Source: Turnera subulata (lineage: Eukaryota; Streptophyta; Magnoliopsida; Malpighiales; Passifloraceae). From it: DNA of 64,000 nt. The position numbers and the translations under genes are program-made. Shown one piece after another: positions 11,501-23,621 of the stretch (position 1 is the stretch's first letter; each line of letters begins with the position of its first letter). The notes under the pieces were generated by a model. That model saw only the letters and a list, made by a program, of their open reading frames with translations, was not told the DNA's origin and searched no databases. The DNA lies in assembly GCA_028386065.3 (NCBI GenBank), contig JAKUCV010000352.1:1-64000 (forward strand), in the 5' to 3' direction.

Positions 11501-12510
11501 TTTTTACAAAGTCAGAAGAAGGCGGTAAGAGACTTTTAATTGTAAGTCTGTATGTTGATGACTTGATCTTTACTAGTAATGATTCTTACATGATTGAGAA
11601 GTTTAAGAGTTCCATGACAGAGGAATTTGAGATGACAAATTTAGGAAAGATGAAATACTTCCTTGGTGTTGAGATTATACAAAAATCAGAAGGTATTTAT
11701 CTGAGCCAAAGGAAATATGCAAATGAGCTGTTGGAGAGGTTTCATCTGCATAATGGAAATCCAGTCAAAAATCCAATTGTACCAGGTGCTAAACTCTCAA
11801 AAGATGAAGGAGGGGCCAAGGTTGATGCAACTTTGTTTAAGTAATTAATTGGGAGTCTCATGTACATCACTACAACAAGGCCAGCCTTAATGTATGTGGC
11901 ATGTTTGCTAAGTAGATATATGGCCAATCCAGCTGAGGTGCATTTACAAGCAGCAAAGAGGGTGTTGCGTTACTTGAAAGGTACTGTGTCTTTAGGTTTG
12001 CTTTACAAGAGAGGTGATACAAAAGAATTAGTTGCTTATACAGACAGTGATTATGCCGGAGATATTGATGATAGAAGAAGCACAAGTGGTTATGTGTTTT
12101 TGCTGAATGGAGGAGCAATTTCTTGGGCTTCAAAGAAGCAACCGGTGGTGACACTATCAACAACGGAGGCTGAATTCGTTGCGGCAGCATATTGTGCTTG
12201 TCAGTGTGTCTGGGTGCAAAGAATTCTGTAGTAGCTTGGTGGTCTGCAGCAACAACCAACCACTGTCCTATGCGACAATAGCTCAACAATCAAATTGTCC
12301 ATGAACCCAGTTCTACATGGCAGGAGTAAACACATTGATGTAAGATTTCATTTTCTAAGGGATCTTACGAGGGAAGAAGTTGTGAGGCTTGTTCATTGTG
12401 GCACAAAGGAGCAAGTAGCTGATATAATGACTAAACCCCTGAAACTTGACGTGTTCATAAAGCTACGAGAAGAGCTTGGAGTCTGTGAAGTACCTTTGAG
12501 TATAAACTGA
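8530..12510 (+). pseudogene. Copia gag-pol polyprotein with five in-frame stops
   Basis: One frame of about 1,327 codons runs throughout with no frameshift. It is broken by TGA (9199), TAG (10666), TAA (11842) and TAG-TAG (12229-12234). Domains: gag (FDGDYDHWSLVMENLL...), knuckle CYRCHQLGHFSYEC (from 9253), protease [11 protein letters not shown], integrase zinc segment WHQRYGHL...CTVCLVGK, catalytic core with RTDRVGEF and PQQNGIARRKNR, reverse transcriptase with KWVFKTK and YVDDLIF, and RNase H with TDSDYAGD...STSGYVF and ADIMTKPL. The integrase motif normally reads AERKN; here it is ARRKN, so the catalytic glutamate is missing. The first ATG after the leader (8530, context GTGATGGC) is the likely start. 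Confidence 0.93.
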
Positions 12511-12544
12511 ATGTTACTGTGTAAGTTCAGTTTAGGGGAGGTAT

Positions 12545-12783
12545 TGTTGGGTTTGACTGTGTCAAGTTTGTTAGTATTCTGCTAATAAAGTCCTAGTCAT
12601 TAGGAGTCAAGTAGTTAGAATCTTTTTGAATTTGTTTTGAATTGGTCAGTAACAAACACCATGAAAGATACGTGGGTTGTTACTAGTATTTCATATCTTG
12701 TAAGGCTATAAAAGCTTGAGGCTATTCAATAAACTTACAGGGTATTCTTTCACATTTCTGTGTGAGTGTTTAAGAATCTTTCA
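12545..12783 (+). repeat. 3' LTR of the Copia element
   Basis: Same length as the 5' LTR. It retains TATAAAA at 12707-12713 and is followed by the right GGAAG duplication. Confidence 0.93.
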
Positions 12784-12788
12784 GGAAG

Positions 12789-14132
12789 GAGATGGAGGCT
12801 TTATCAAGGGAGAGAGGACGAAAAGTAGGGTATAATAAGGGCGGCGACGCTATAGTGTATTAGGGGGCTAGGGTGTGGCTTGAAGAAGAAATAATAAAGG
12901 GAGACAGAGAGAAAAGATGGGAGGCAGGGAGAGGAAGAGAAAAGATAAGAGGCGGAAATGTGTGGAAGGGAAGTAAAGATGAGGTTTAAAAGCGGGACAA
13001 AATCTAATAAAAAAAAAAAGAGTGGATCCTAATCCTAAATTTTCACCTCCCACAAAATGATGCCTTTTTAATCTGCCCAAGTTAACAATTCAAGTGTAAT
13101 CCGCCCAATTCCAAACACGATTTGCATACCGTTTAATGCACACATCAAACCAAAACACGGTAGTTTTATTCAAAACGACGCCCATTCTTATGCTCCACGT
13201 GATAATAGGCTCTTAATTAATACGTTTTGAAAGCCATCTAATTAAATTTTTTAACCCAATTTCCACTTTAAACATCTTTAGATAATATTCAAATAAAATT
13301 CATTAATTGAGAGGTTTGTCAGTCCCTTACTGACTACCTAGTTTTACCTTTTGTAATTGTTTTTTGTTTTATTCTTAATAAAGATCTGATTAGTATAAAA
13401 AAAATTCATTAGAGAATTTAGAAAACTAGTTTGAATAAATAAATTTAATATTTATAAACATATAGAGTAAAGGAATAAACCAAAGCTTGAAAGGTCTAAA
13501 TTAATTGGTCCGTATTAATAAGTTAGTCAATTACTAAAATGATGAATTTTTTAAAAAAATCAGAAAATGAATTAAAAAATTTTACACCTAAACCATAGTT
13601 TTAGGAAAAAAAAAGATTAAAACATACCTAGACCGATTTTGTGTTCAAATATTCCTAATTGTGTTCAAATATTCCTATAACTTGATACCCCAACTTAGAT
13701 TGTTTTGAAATTTTTCTACACACATTTGTTTTTTTAATCTTAAAGAAAAGCATATTCTATATGATAACAGATGAAGGTTATAATTTAAAAATATTTAAAC
13801 AAAAAAGCAAACCTAGTTATAATGTCAATAAATATAAAATTTACATAAATCATGAGGAAATTAAAAATATTTTCTTGCACTGCAATAGCCTTCTAGAATT
13901 AGTCAAAAAATATTTATTACCTTATACTAAAATTGTGAATATTTATAAGGAAAAGTAAGGGAGAAAACGAGAAAATAAAGAATTAATATTAATTTTGGGA
14001 GGAAAAATCATGGTTCATTAATATCAATTAAACTATAGCTCAATTTAAATTTTAGAAATAAATATAAATATATATAAATTATGAAGAAGTTAAAAACTAA
14101 TTTAAAAAATATATCCTCATCAATGATGGATC
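12789..14132. other. Internal CACTA-like sequence between two retrotransposon insertions
   Basis: The first 200 bases are purine-rich and continue the GC-richer patch that ends at 8174. The remainder is very AT-rich. Two AT-rich segments (about 13430-13470 and 14005-14060) have diverged partners in the spacer at 38700-38940. No gene is supported; the 65-residue ORF near 13761 is AT-rich noise. Confidence 0.55.
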
Positions 14133-14137
14133 CACGG

Positions 14138-17136
14138 TGTAACGGCCCGGGTAAAAATTTACGTTTTTACCGGGACTGTAAAAGCTTTGTACAGTAATTT
14201 ACCTAATGAAATTAATCTTGGGTAATTATTTCAGGGTAAATTATGCATCGGATTCTGAAACCGACCCTTACCCCACGTTGTAGATTTTTCTGCGGATTTT
14301 ACGGACCAGAGTTGGTATTTTTCGGGTCCAGGGATTTCGAGGAAAGACAGGTTTAACCTCGAAAGAACGGACCAGAAATAAAGTATTGAGGGTACTTTAG
14401 TTATTTGCTGGTCCGGACGATACCCGCTCAAGTGTGTGTAACACACTTGCACACGTTTTTCTCCTGCCATGTGAAGCTTCCTCTTCACCAAGAAGCTTCA
14501 CCCGGCAATCCTCTCCTTCTCCTGCAAGATAAACAATTTCTTCTTGCTTACACCTTCTTGATTTTTCCAGGTAGCTTCCTAGCCTGTGTCCTTCCTCTGG
14601 CTGCAAAAAAAAAAAAAAAACTTACCTTTGCTTTGCTTCTGCAAGCAAAACCCAGACACCCAGATACCTTCATTTTCCCCTCTGCACAAAAAATATTCTG
14701 CCGGATGCATTATAAGTATTACTTAGGAAAAAAAAGAAAAGGAAACAAAAACACACAAAACACACACGACACACCACCCGTAACGACCGCCACCACAAGC
14801 TCCACGGCCGACACCACCAAACCCGACCACCACCGCGAGCCACCACTCATCACCACACTCGCCGTCATCGACGTCGTGCTGCTTCTTCCTCCCTCCTCCT
14901 CGTTCACCGCTGCGACCACCTGAGACATCCACCATCGCACCTCCACCTTCGCGTGAACACACCGAGCGAGCCCGCCACCGACTTGCACCTCGACGTCGCC
15001 GCGTTGCCGCCTTGCCTTCGCGCCGCCAGACCGCACCTGCAGCCGTCCCTGCTCGCGTGTGTCCGTCGCTGCAACTCAGGTGAGCTGTAGGTTGAAGACA
15101 ACCCCTCCCTGCCCGTTTCAGCAGCCGGGTCGTGGTCGGGCCGGGTTGACCCGACGGGTCCCTGGCCTGGGCTCAGACCGGACTGTTCATTTGGGCCTGG
15201 GCTTTCCTTTGGATTTTGGGTTTTAGATGTTGGGCTTGGTGTGAGTTGGGTTGGATTTAATCTGGGCTAAGAAATGGGTTTCAGCACACTGGGCTTGGGC
15301 CTGGACCTTGGCCCAGTCCGAAATAATTAAAAAAAAGAAGAGGATAATAAATAATAATAATAATAGTAGGAAATAAAACTGGAAAAAAATATATAAATAT
15401 GTTAACAAATAAATATATATGGTTGGAAATTTTCTGGAAAAAGAGTAACAAATAGTAAGTAGTTATAATTGCGGAATTAACGAAATAATTACCCTATAAT
15501 AACATTTTTAAAGGATTAAGATAAATACTACATGATTATTAAATTATGGTAAGTACCCTTAAAGATGTATACTACGGAAATGCTGTACCAGAAAAATTCT
15601 TTTTTATAGACATGCAATTAATTTCTAGGAAAATTATTTTAAAATAGCTAGTACCTTTGAATATAAGTTATGATAATTATTTTTTAGGAGAAAAATATAA
15701 AAGTATGTTAGCATTTGAAAAAATATTTTATGATAAGTGTATTTTTGGAAAATACGACAGAAAAGTATATACATGGTATATGATTATATTTGTGAGGACA
15801 AATGTAATAAGTCCTTTGATGCAATATAATCTTAGGAATATGTATATGGTTAATAATAATTATTTTAGGAGGTACAAACTTATAAAATAAATAAGGAAAG
15901 GGTATTATCAAAGTAAATACCGGAATAATAACCGGGTATAAATACCGTATGGAATCTTGACGCAGGAATAATAAACAGTGAATGATGATGATAACGGGGT
16001 TCACCGGGACGTAAACGAATCAGTTTAGTTTTATTTTTACGGTATAGCATCATTTGCATTTATGTGCATCTTATGTGAGTATGTGTTACTATTTGCTATA
16101 TAGGAGCCAATAACTAATAGTATCCCGAGGAACCAGAGCCGAGACAGTTTGAGGACTTCCAAGAGTAGGGAAATCGGCTAAGGTGAGGATGGATAACCTT
16201 TGATATGTTGCACATGATGCTGTGCTTGTTTTTCTGTGATTATTTTTCCTGATTGAACTGCTGAGCCATTTGAGTTTGATTGTGGTATTATTGCTATTGT
16301 TGTTGATTTGTTGGTTGTGAATTTATTGATATGATGAGATAATTGGATAATTGGAAGTTGTGTTGACGACTTATTTGTCACTAGGAAAGTAGTGGTACGA
16401 CTAGTTGGTTAGAGACTGTTTTGTGGTGGCTATGATCTGGGTTACTTATGTTAAGCATGTCTATGCTTGGGATGTCTATCCTGTTATTATATTTTTGGGA
16501 TGTCTATCCCTGGGTTACTATTTTGGGATGTCGATCCCTGGATTGATCTAGTGCCCGGAACATGTTGATAACCAGGTCTGACCCCTAGCTTGTCCAATGA
16601 CAGGGTCCCGAAAGATAAAATTTGATAATAATAAGCATTCTTTTGGTCCTGACTCAGTTATTTGACTAGTTGATTCTTGTTATGACTTTTGCTGGAATTT
16701 TACTTCGAAAGTATTGTGTTGCCTGCATATTACTGTTTATCTTTCGTCGGTGAGCACTTCGGACTCACCCCTCGCCTGCGGGGTTTCATCCCGTAGGATG
16801 AGTTGCTCATAGTACAGGTACGTGGTTCGGCCAGCTGCCATTTCTACTCCACCAGACCCCGGATCCATACCTCCGCTGCATCTCATTCTAAGTCTTCCGC
16901 TGCTGATATTTTATTTGCTGCTGTATCATGTATTATATGTTTGGCGAGATCACGTATTGTATGTTTCTGCTACTGTTGTTGTGGTTTGAATAATAGTCCC
17001 CGGTGTCGGGGTGACGGATGTTGTATCTGAGATTACTGGTATTGTATTTTATTTTGTATGTACTGTCTGCTACTATAATAAAAAGAGTTCTGGCACGTGT
17101 TTACTGTGTACGGTAAATACGGGTCGGGGCGTTTCA
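14138..17136 (+). repeat. 5' LTR of the chromovirus
   Basis: About 3 kb. It contains a GC-rich tract (14760-15080), then a donor-like CAG/GTGAGC at 15079/15080, an AT-rich kilobase, an acceptor-like ATATAG/GAG at 16103/16104, and AAG/GTGAGG at 16182/16183. GGGAT-ATCCC mini-hairpins lie at about 16468-16545 and two stem-loops at 16749-16797. Proline- and threonine-rich ORFs in the GC-rich tract are not conserved between copies. Confidence 0.93.
16749..16797 (+). other. Tandem stem-loops near the 3' end of the chromovirus LTR
   Basis: Stem 1 pairs GGTGAG (16749) with CTCACC (16764). Stem 2 pairs CCTGCGGG (16775) with CCCGTAGG (16790), with one G-U type pair. Equivalents occur at 30727-30775, 31610-31658 (minus), 37945-37990 and 39427-39472 (minus). 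Stem sequences differ between copies while pairing is kept. Confidence 0.6.
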
Positions 17137-17139
17137 TTT

Positions 17140-17152
17140 TGGTAGCGGAGCA
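17140..17152 (+). promoter_or_regulatory. Primer-binding site of the chromovirus, variant TGGTAGCGGAGCA
   Basis: Three bases after the 5' LTR. It shares the first 12 bases with the sites of the two Copia elements and differs from the canonical TGGTATCAGAGC at two positions. Confidence 0.8.
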
Positions 17153-17260
17153 GGCAGTAGGTCCTTAGGGTGATAATTGTGATTGTTTGTAGCCTATATG
17201 TGCATAGTCTGGTTACTTCCTTGTCATAACATGCATGCATACATTCTCATAAAGGTGCGA

Positions 17261-17410
17261 ATGGATCCGGTGGGAAGAAACCAGCATGCTGAGCAGCGTT
17301 TGGAGGATGATCAGGTATCGGTCGATCAGCCGCAACCGGTCGTGGGTGGACAAGTACCCGTGGTAGTACCGGGCGACACAACACAGATCATGCATACCAT
17401 GGCGCAGATT
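17261..17410 (+). pseudogene. Chromovirus gag, first 50 codons before the Athila-like insertion
   Basis: An ATG at 17261 opens a frame encoding a Q/V/P-rich leader ending ...IMHTMAQI. It stops at the left duplication AGATT (17406-17410). Excising the insertion and one AGATT joins it in frame to LQRQKARDARLEAREARE at 23622. Confidence 0.85.
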
Positions 17411-19406
17411 TGATGCGGTGCTTTCCTGCAAGTGCACAGGGTTGTTGTAGTACTTTATCAAGGTCGTATCCACAGGGACTAGGTTGATCCTGTTACCCTT
17501 CAAATAGACAAATTAGGCTCGAAAACGAACAATAAGAATGGGTTTTGGGTAAATTGAAATATAAACTAAGCAATGAAATAAAACTAGCAGCAGAATTAAA
17601 ATAGGAAGAGATCAGATAAAGTGAAGTCTTAGGCATCCGAGGTTCACATTCCTTGATTTTATGCTTTAAATTGCTCTACAGCCTCAGTCACAGACTGACG
17701 CTGTGATAAGGCTGTGACTAATGAGATGTCTTGACGGGGCTCCCAACCTAAGGTACTATCAACGACTTTCAATCTTATTGATAGTTCCCTAAGCTTCCAT
17801 CTACCCCTTGTCACTAGAGTAAACGTCCACTTAAGGATGAAGTTTAATATTGGTGCTGGTACCCACAGTCTCTCCCTATCTTCTTTCGAATGCTTAAGGA
17901 GTGAAGGTTGACTATTGTAGGTCTAGCACTCCTGGCTTCTCCTTTCGGTTCTTCACCAGGTTGCTACTGAAATAAGAGTATGCTACCCAATAATCAATCA
18001 AGAATCAAGCCGACTAAAGGGTCAATTATAAGGATTGGTTCTTGCAGGCGCTCTCAACCTATACTGAACCCATTTGTTTTCACTCACAGGTTCCTCCCAA
18101 GGTTCTCATCTTCCAAGTGCTTTCGCATAGGTCAAACTCAAGGGGGATGAAGATTTGGTGTTGAGGCTAATTCCTCAATTAGTTTCTAATTCTGTCACGA
18201 GTTAAAAGCTAAGGTTTGGTTGTTGTTTTTCTGGTAACTATGGTTTCTCCTTTCGGTCCTTCACCTAGCTACCTGAGTTCATGCAAGGGTCTGGCCAGAA
18301 CCTAAACATGGATTAATAACTCAACAACTAAAACAAGAAAACGGGTTAAGAACATGGAAAGAGCAATTTATTACAACAAAACCAGGGATATGTTGCACCC
18401 TTTCAGCCTAAGAGGGGTTGTTTAATTCATCCCCATAAATACAAGAACAACAGAAACAAATAAAAGCATTGGGTTAGGAACAACTTGGAGGCTAGGGGCA
18501 ACATGATTTCTGCAGCTTTTTCAAACTGTGTTTTTGCCTCTGTTCCCAAACTTCTGCAATTTTCTGGGTTAATTCCCGATGAATTCCCCCCGATGCTTTC
18601 TCTTCTTCTCTTTGCCCTTTTTGTAGATGTAGCTCCCCTCTCTTCTTTCTCCCCACTTGCTGGAGAGCATGGGCGTTTGGGCAAGTTGGCTCCTCTGTCC
18701 TTCAACGTGTGTGTCAGGATAGGCATGATGGGCAGCAAGTTGATTGGTGGGTTGGTAGTGGGCTGCAGGTTTGGCAGAGGGAATATTGGAGTTTTTTAAT
18801 GGGTAATTCCTCTGGCCACCTTCTGGGCACTATGATTATTATTCTCCTCTGCCAAAAGTTATTCCAAAGCACTCAGGCTGTGTTTTGCAGGCTCCATGTG
18901 CGGGATGAGCAAGTGGTGCAATTTAATATTGTTCCTGCAAATTTGTGTTCTGCAGGTCGTACAGCATGAGGCTGTCGCCATACGGACTGAGGCTGTGCAA
19001 GGCTTAATTGCGGCTCTTCTTTGGTTTGGTTTTTGCCTCCCCTGCTTTTAATGAGGTGTCATGGGGACAACCTGGAAATGAGCTGGGATAATGCGCTTCA
19101 GTGGAAATCTTGTGATTTTCAGGTGGAATCAGTCCTTTAATTGAGTTTGTAATGAACAACAGCCTCAAGAACAGTTTCAAGGGTTCTGCAACAGGCTCAT
19201 GCTGTGACTGAGGCTATATCATCAAATTCTTCAATGAAATCATCCCAAATTGGCTGGAATGCACCTAAAATCACTAATCATACAGTAAGGGTTAGAATTT
19301 GGAGGAATATGGTGGAATAGTACATAGAAGGCATATAATCATGACGAATTGAGGGCAAATTATATCTTAAATCATGCCTAAAACTATGCATATTTCACAC
19401 TCATCA
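17411..19406 (-). repeat. 3' LTR (minus strand) of the Athila-like element
   Basis: 1,996 bp beginning TGATGCGGTGC and ending CACTCATCA on the plus strand. It lacks a 128-bp block present in the partner LTR at 22069-22196, and it has a shorter hairpin segment near 18510. Confidence 0.92.
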
Positions 19407-21470
19407 AAATACCCCAAATTGAAGATTTTGCTTGTCCTCAAGCAAACAGAGAGATAGAAGGAGGCATGATTTTACGGGAAGAGAAGGCTAATCCCAATGC
19501 ATCAAATTCTCACTAGGCTTCTCCCTTGTGATGTCTCAATTTAAACATTCTTTAATTTTCCTACAAGATTGCATCAATTTCAATCAAATTCCTTGTTAGT
19601 AGTTTTTGTCATAAAAACCACAGGAGTAATCTTGAAACTAACCTCCAATCATCTGTCGTCAAAGGGATCCTACCAAAATCATTTTTCGGGAAGTGAAAAC
19701 ATTACCTCATATGCAGACCCATTACCTCTTGTCTCCGCTAATGTGCATAAATCATCAAGCTAGGATCACTAGGGCTTAACTGTGTTGTATTGAGGCCAGG
19801 TGGTGGTTGTCAAAGGAGGGTAGACGGATTTAGCAAAGGTCAATGGCCTGTGAACTCGATTCTTTTGGTTTTTGTTCATGAACAGCCTGAGACTGTGTTG
19901 AGGCTGTTTGACTTATTTTCTGAGGTCTCATACTGTTCAGTAACTATACCCCGATGCTTCAACCACCTTTTGGTGTAACCAACTACTCCAGCAATTGGAT
20001 TGGATTTGTGTTCTAGGATGGAGTATGATTCGCCAGATGTTGCCTTTGTCCTTCCTCCCTTCTCTTTTTTTTTCTTTACTCTTTTTTTTTCAAGGGAGAG
20101 GGAAGTACATGTATCTGTTGGCATTCTGATTTTTGTACTGGCTGAGTATGGGTAATCTCATTTCTAAAATGATCAAATCTTGCTCACAGGCTCATCGACA
20201 GAGTAAGGCTGTTTGAAGGAAATTGTGCCCTTAGACACTAACGGCCCCCTGTTTTGGCTGCAAAGGTTGAGGTGGGATATGTAGGGTAAATGAATGAAAT
20301 GGGACCATAATAATCGGCTCAAATGGGTTAGCAAGTGTCTGATGAGTGAGGTGTGGATTTATGAGGTCTGTAGGTATGCCAAAGATGGCCTAGATCCTTT
20401 CCTTGCTTGAAAATTTTGCCTTAAATTTCGCCTTGACAGAGGTAAGGGCCTGTTCTAAGGTGAACAGGCTGAGCCTGTTTGGTTTAGAGAGAAAAAATTT
20501 GACAAGAATCTTCCCAAGTGACAGATTTAATGGATTTTAGCTGCTTGATTAGTCCTGCTTTGTTTCTTTGGAAAGGTAAGACAAGTCATGAGATTAGAAA
20601 CTGAGCAGAATTTAATGGAATAAGAAAGGATGCCTAAATATAGAGGCAGACTCACACTGTGGAAAAACATAATGAAAAATAGAGAAGTATTGAAATTGCA
20701 TTGCTCACAGAAAAAATACACAAGGCATAAAATGGCAGAATTGCACCCTAAAATACCCCAAACTGAAAACTTGCAGTGTCCTCACTACCAAACAAAACCA
20801 AAAATAGGGTGCAATGCCGAAATTAATTAAAGAAAAATCACACATAGCAAATTTCAAAGAAAACAAACAAATACTAGAGTACCCCAAACTGAAACTAAGC
20901 TATATGGTAAGAGGGGGTTATCTAAAGTAAACTCTAAAATGTTTCAAATTGATTGAGGGAGGGGGTAGTGGATTGTGTAGACGGGATTGATCAGTTCCTA
21001 TCTAAACAAGTCTAGGCCTCCTAATTTGCTGAATTAGCTATTGGATAGGTAGAATGACCTAATCAAAATTTTGTTGTCAACAGCCTCAGTCTGTACACAG
21101 CACAGCCCAGTCTGTGCCTAGTACAGCCTTAGTCTGTTACAAAAAAAATCGACCTAGTCAAAGTGCAAAATATCACAGGCTCATCATGTGTGTGTTAGCA
21201 CATAAACCATCAAAACAACTCTTATTGCAAAGCGTCATGAAATGCAAAGGTGGAAAGGGTTTAGAACTTCCCTGGCAAAATTCTGACTTGTCAATTCCTT
21301 TTCCCATCGATTTGCAGCACCTAGAGGTTGGCAACACAAGAAAAACACACAAACAAAACAAAAACAACCAAAAGAAAAGAAAAGAAAGGTTTAGATCATA
21401 AAAAGCCTAATAAATCCAAATAAAAGGTAATAGTATCAAGCACCAGTCCCCGGCAACGGCGCCAAAAACT
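19407..21470 (-). other. Non-coding interior of the Athila-like element
   Basis: No gag, protease or polymerase motif is found in any frame. The stretch has three CCCCAAA(T/C)TGAA segments (19413, 20757, 20882), resembling repeated polypurine-tract copies of the minus strand. It also has several pairs of CAGCCTCAG/CTGAGGCTG-type motifs. ORFs listed by length alone here are incidental. Confidence 0.8.
21445..21464 (-). promoter_or_regulatory. Athila-type primer-binding site (minus strand)
   Basis: The minus strand reads TGGCGCCGTTGCCGGGGACT, a few bases inside the right-hand LTR. This fixes the element's orientation. Confidence 0.88.
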
Positions 21471-23616
21471 TGATACGGTGCTTTCCTGCAAGTGCACAGG
21501 GTTGTTGTAGTACTTTATCAAGGTCGTATCCACAGGGACTGGGTTGATCCTGTTACCCTTCAAATAGACAAATTAGGCTCGAAAACGAACAATAAGAATG
21601 GGTTTTGGGTAAATTGAAATATAAACTAAGCAATGAAATAAAACTAGCAGCAGAATTAAAATAGGAAGAGATTAGATAAAGTGAAGTCTTAGGCATCCGG
21701 GGTTCACATTCCTTGATTTTATGCTTTAAATTGCTCTACAGCCTCAGTCACAGACTGACGCTGTGATAAGGCTGTGACTAATGAGATGTCTTGACGGGGC
21801 TCCCAACCTAAGGAACTATCAACGGCTTTCGATCTTATTGATAGTTCCCTAAGCTTCCATCTACCCCCTGTCACTAGAGTAAACGTCCACTTAAGGATGA
21901 AGTTTAATATTGGTGCTGGTACCCACAGTCTCTCCCTATCTTCTTTCGAATGCTTAAGGAGTGAAGGTTGACTATTGTAGGTCTAGCACTCCTGGCTTCT
22001 CCTTTCGGTTCTTCACCAGGTTGCTACTGAAATAAGAGTATGCTACCCAATAATCAATCAAGAATCAAATTAGGAGGTGGTTATCTCTTGACTATGTTGT
22101 CACAGACTAAGGCTGTGCTTGACACAGCTCGACATTGTCGACAGCAACATACACTGTGACAGGCTGAGGCTGTGCTGGGCGCAATCTGAGGTTGTGGCCG
22201 ACTAAAGGGTCAATTATAAGGATTGGTTCTTGCAGGCGCTCTCAACCTATACTGAACCCATTTGTTTTCACTCACAGGTTCCTCCCAAGGTTCTCATCTT
22301 CCAAGTGCTTTCGCATTGGTCAAACTCAAGGGGGATGAAGATTTGGTGTTGAGGCTAATTCCTCAATTAGTTTCTAGTTCTGTCACGAGTAAAAAACTAA
22401 GGTTTGGTTGTTGTTTTTCTGGTAACTATGGTTTCCCCTTTCGGTCATTCACCTAGCTAAATGAGTTCATGCAAGGGTTTGGCCAGAACCTAAACATGGA
22501 TTAATAACTCAACAACTAAAGCAAGAAAACGGGTTAAGAACATGGAAAGAGCAATTTATTACAATAAAACCAGGGATATGTTGCACCCTTTCAGCCTAAG
22601 AGGGGTTGTTTAATTCATCCCCATAAATACAAGAACAACAGAAACAAATAAAAGCATTGGGTTAGGAACAACTTGGAGGCTAGGGGCAACACGATTTCTG
22701 CAGCAAAAGCTGCAGAATCGTGTGCCCCCTTCAAACTGTGTTTTTGCCTCTATTCCCAAACTTCTGCAATTTTCTGGGTTAATTCCCGATGAATTCCCCC
22801 AGATACTTTCTCTTCTTCTCTTTCCCCTTTTTGTAGATGCGGCTCCCCTCTCTTCTTTCTCCCCACTTGCTGGAGAGCATGGGCGTTTAGGCAAGTTGGC
22901 TCCTCTGCCCTCCAACGTGTGTGTTAGGATAGGCATGATGGACAGAAAGTTGATTGGTGGGTTGGTAGTGGGCCGCAGGTTTGGCAGAGGGAATATTGGA
23001 GTTTTTTAATGGGTAATTCCTCTGGCCACCTTCTGGGCACTATGATTATTATTCTCCTCTGCCAAAAGTTATTCCAAAGCACTCAGGTTGTGTTTTGCAG
23101 GCTCCATGTGCGGGATGAGCAAGTGGTGCAATTTAATATTGTTCCTCCAAATTTGTGTTCTGCAGGTCGCACAACATGAGACTGTCGCCATACGAACTGA
23201 GGCTGTGCAAGGCTTAATTGCGGCTCTTCTTTGGTTTGGTTTTTGCCTCCCCTGCTTTTAATGAGGTGTCATGGGGACAACCTGGAAATGAGCTGGGATA
23301 ATGCGCTTCAGTGGAAATCTTGTGATTTTCAGGTAGAATCAGTCCTTTAATTGAGTTTGTAATGAACAACAGCCTCAAGAACAGTTTCAAGGGTTCTGCA
23401 ACAGGCTCATGCTGTAACTGAGGCTATATCATCAAATTCTTCAATGAAATCATCCCAAATTGGCTGGAATGCACCTGAAATCACTAATCATACAGTAAGG
23501 GTTAGAATTTGGAGGAATATGGTGGAATAGTACATAGAAGGCATATAATCATGACGAATTGAGGGCAAATTATATCTTAAATCATGCCTAAAACTATGCA
23601 TATTTCACACTCATCA
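21471..23616 (-). repeat. 5' LTR (minus strand) of the Athila-like element
   Basis: 2,146 bp, same ends as its partner. It carries an extra 128 bp (22069-22196) made largely of CACAGACTAAGGCTGTG-like repeats, and an extended inverted repeat CTGCAGCAAAAGCTGCAG near 22698. Confidence 0.92.
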
Positions 23617-23621
23617 AGATT

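Larger units (their letters stand above)
8175..12783 (+). mobile_element. Complete but inactivated Ty1-copia element with short (239 bp) LTRs
   Basis: Two near-identical 239-bp LTRs flank a primer-binding site, one gag-pol frame and a polypurine tract (AGGGGAG, about 12534-12544). The perfect duplication GGAAG lies at 8170-8174 and 12784-12788. Domain order is gag, CCHC knuckle, protease, integrase, reverse transcriptase, RNase H, as in Copia. I saw three LTR-LTR substitutions by eye, which suggests a fairly recent insertion despite five stops in the coding frame. Confidence 0.95.
17411..23616 (-). mobile_element. Athila/Tat-type LTR element without coding capacity, inserted in the chromovirus gag
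   Basis: Perfect AGATT duplications flank it (17406-17410 and 23617-23621). Orientation is minus: beside the right-hand LTR the minus strand reads TTTTTGGCGCCGTTGCCGGG, the Athila-type primer-binding site. Beside the left-hand LTR it reads ATTTGGGGTATTT, the matching polypurine tract. The internal region is only about 2.06 kb with no gag or pol, so it must be mobilised in trans (a large retrotransposon derivative). LTRs and interior are full of short motifs around AGGCTGTG/CACAGCCT. Confidence 0.92.

Noticed and set aside
13310..13400. Possible second LINE or SINE 3' end (GTAATTG, T-rich, AATAAAG, then A run)
   Set aside because: Only a short stretch resembles a polyadenylation region; no coding or duplication evidence.
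14405..15101. Thr/Pro- and Gly-rich ORFs on both strands of the LTR GC-rich block, also at 28376-29079, 33318-33643, 34990-35676, 41866-42636 and 52952-53359
   Set aside because: They arise from biased composition within LTRs; reading frames are not conserved between LTR copies.
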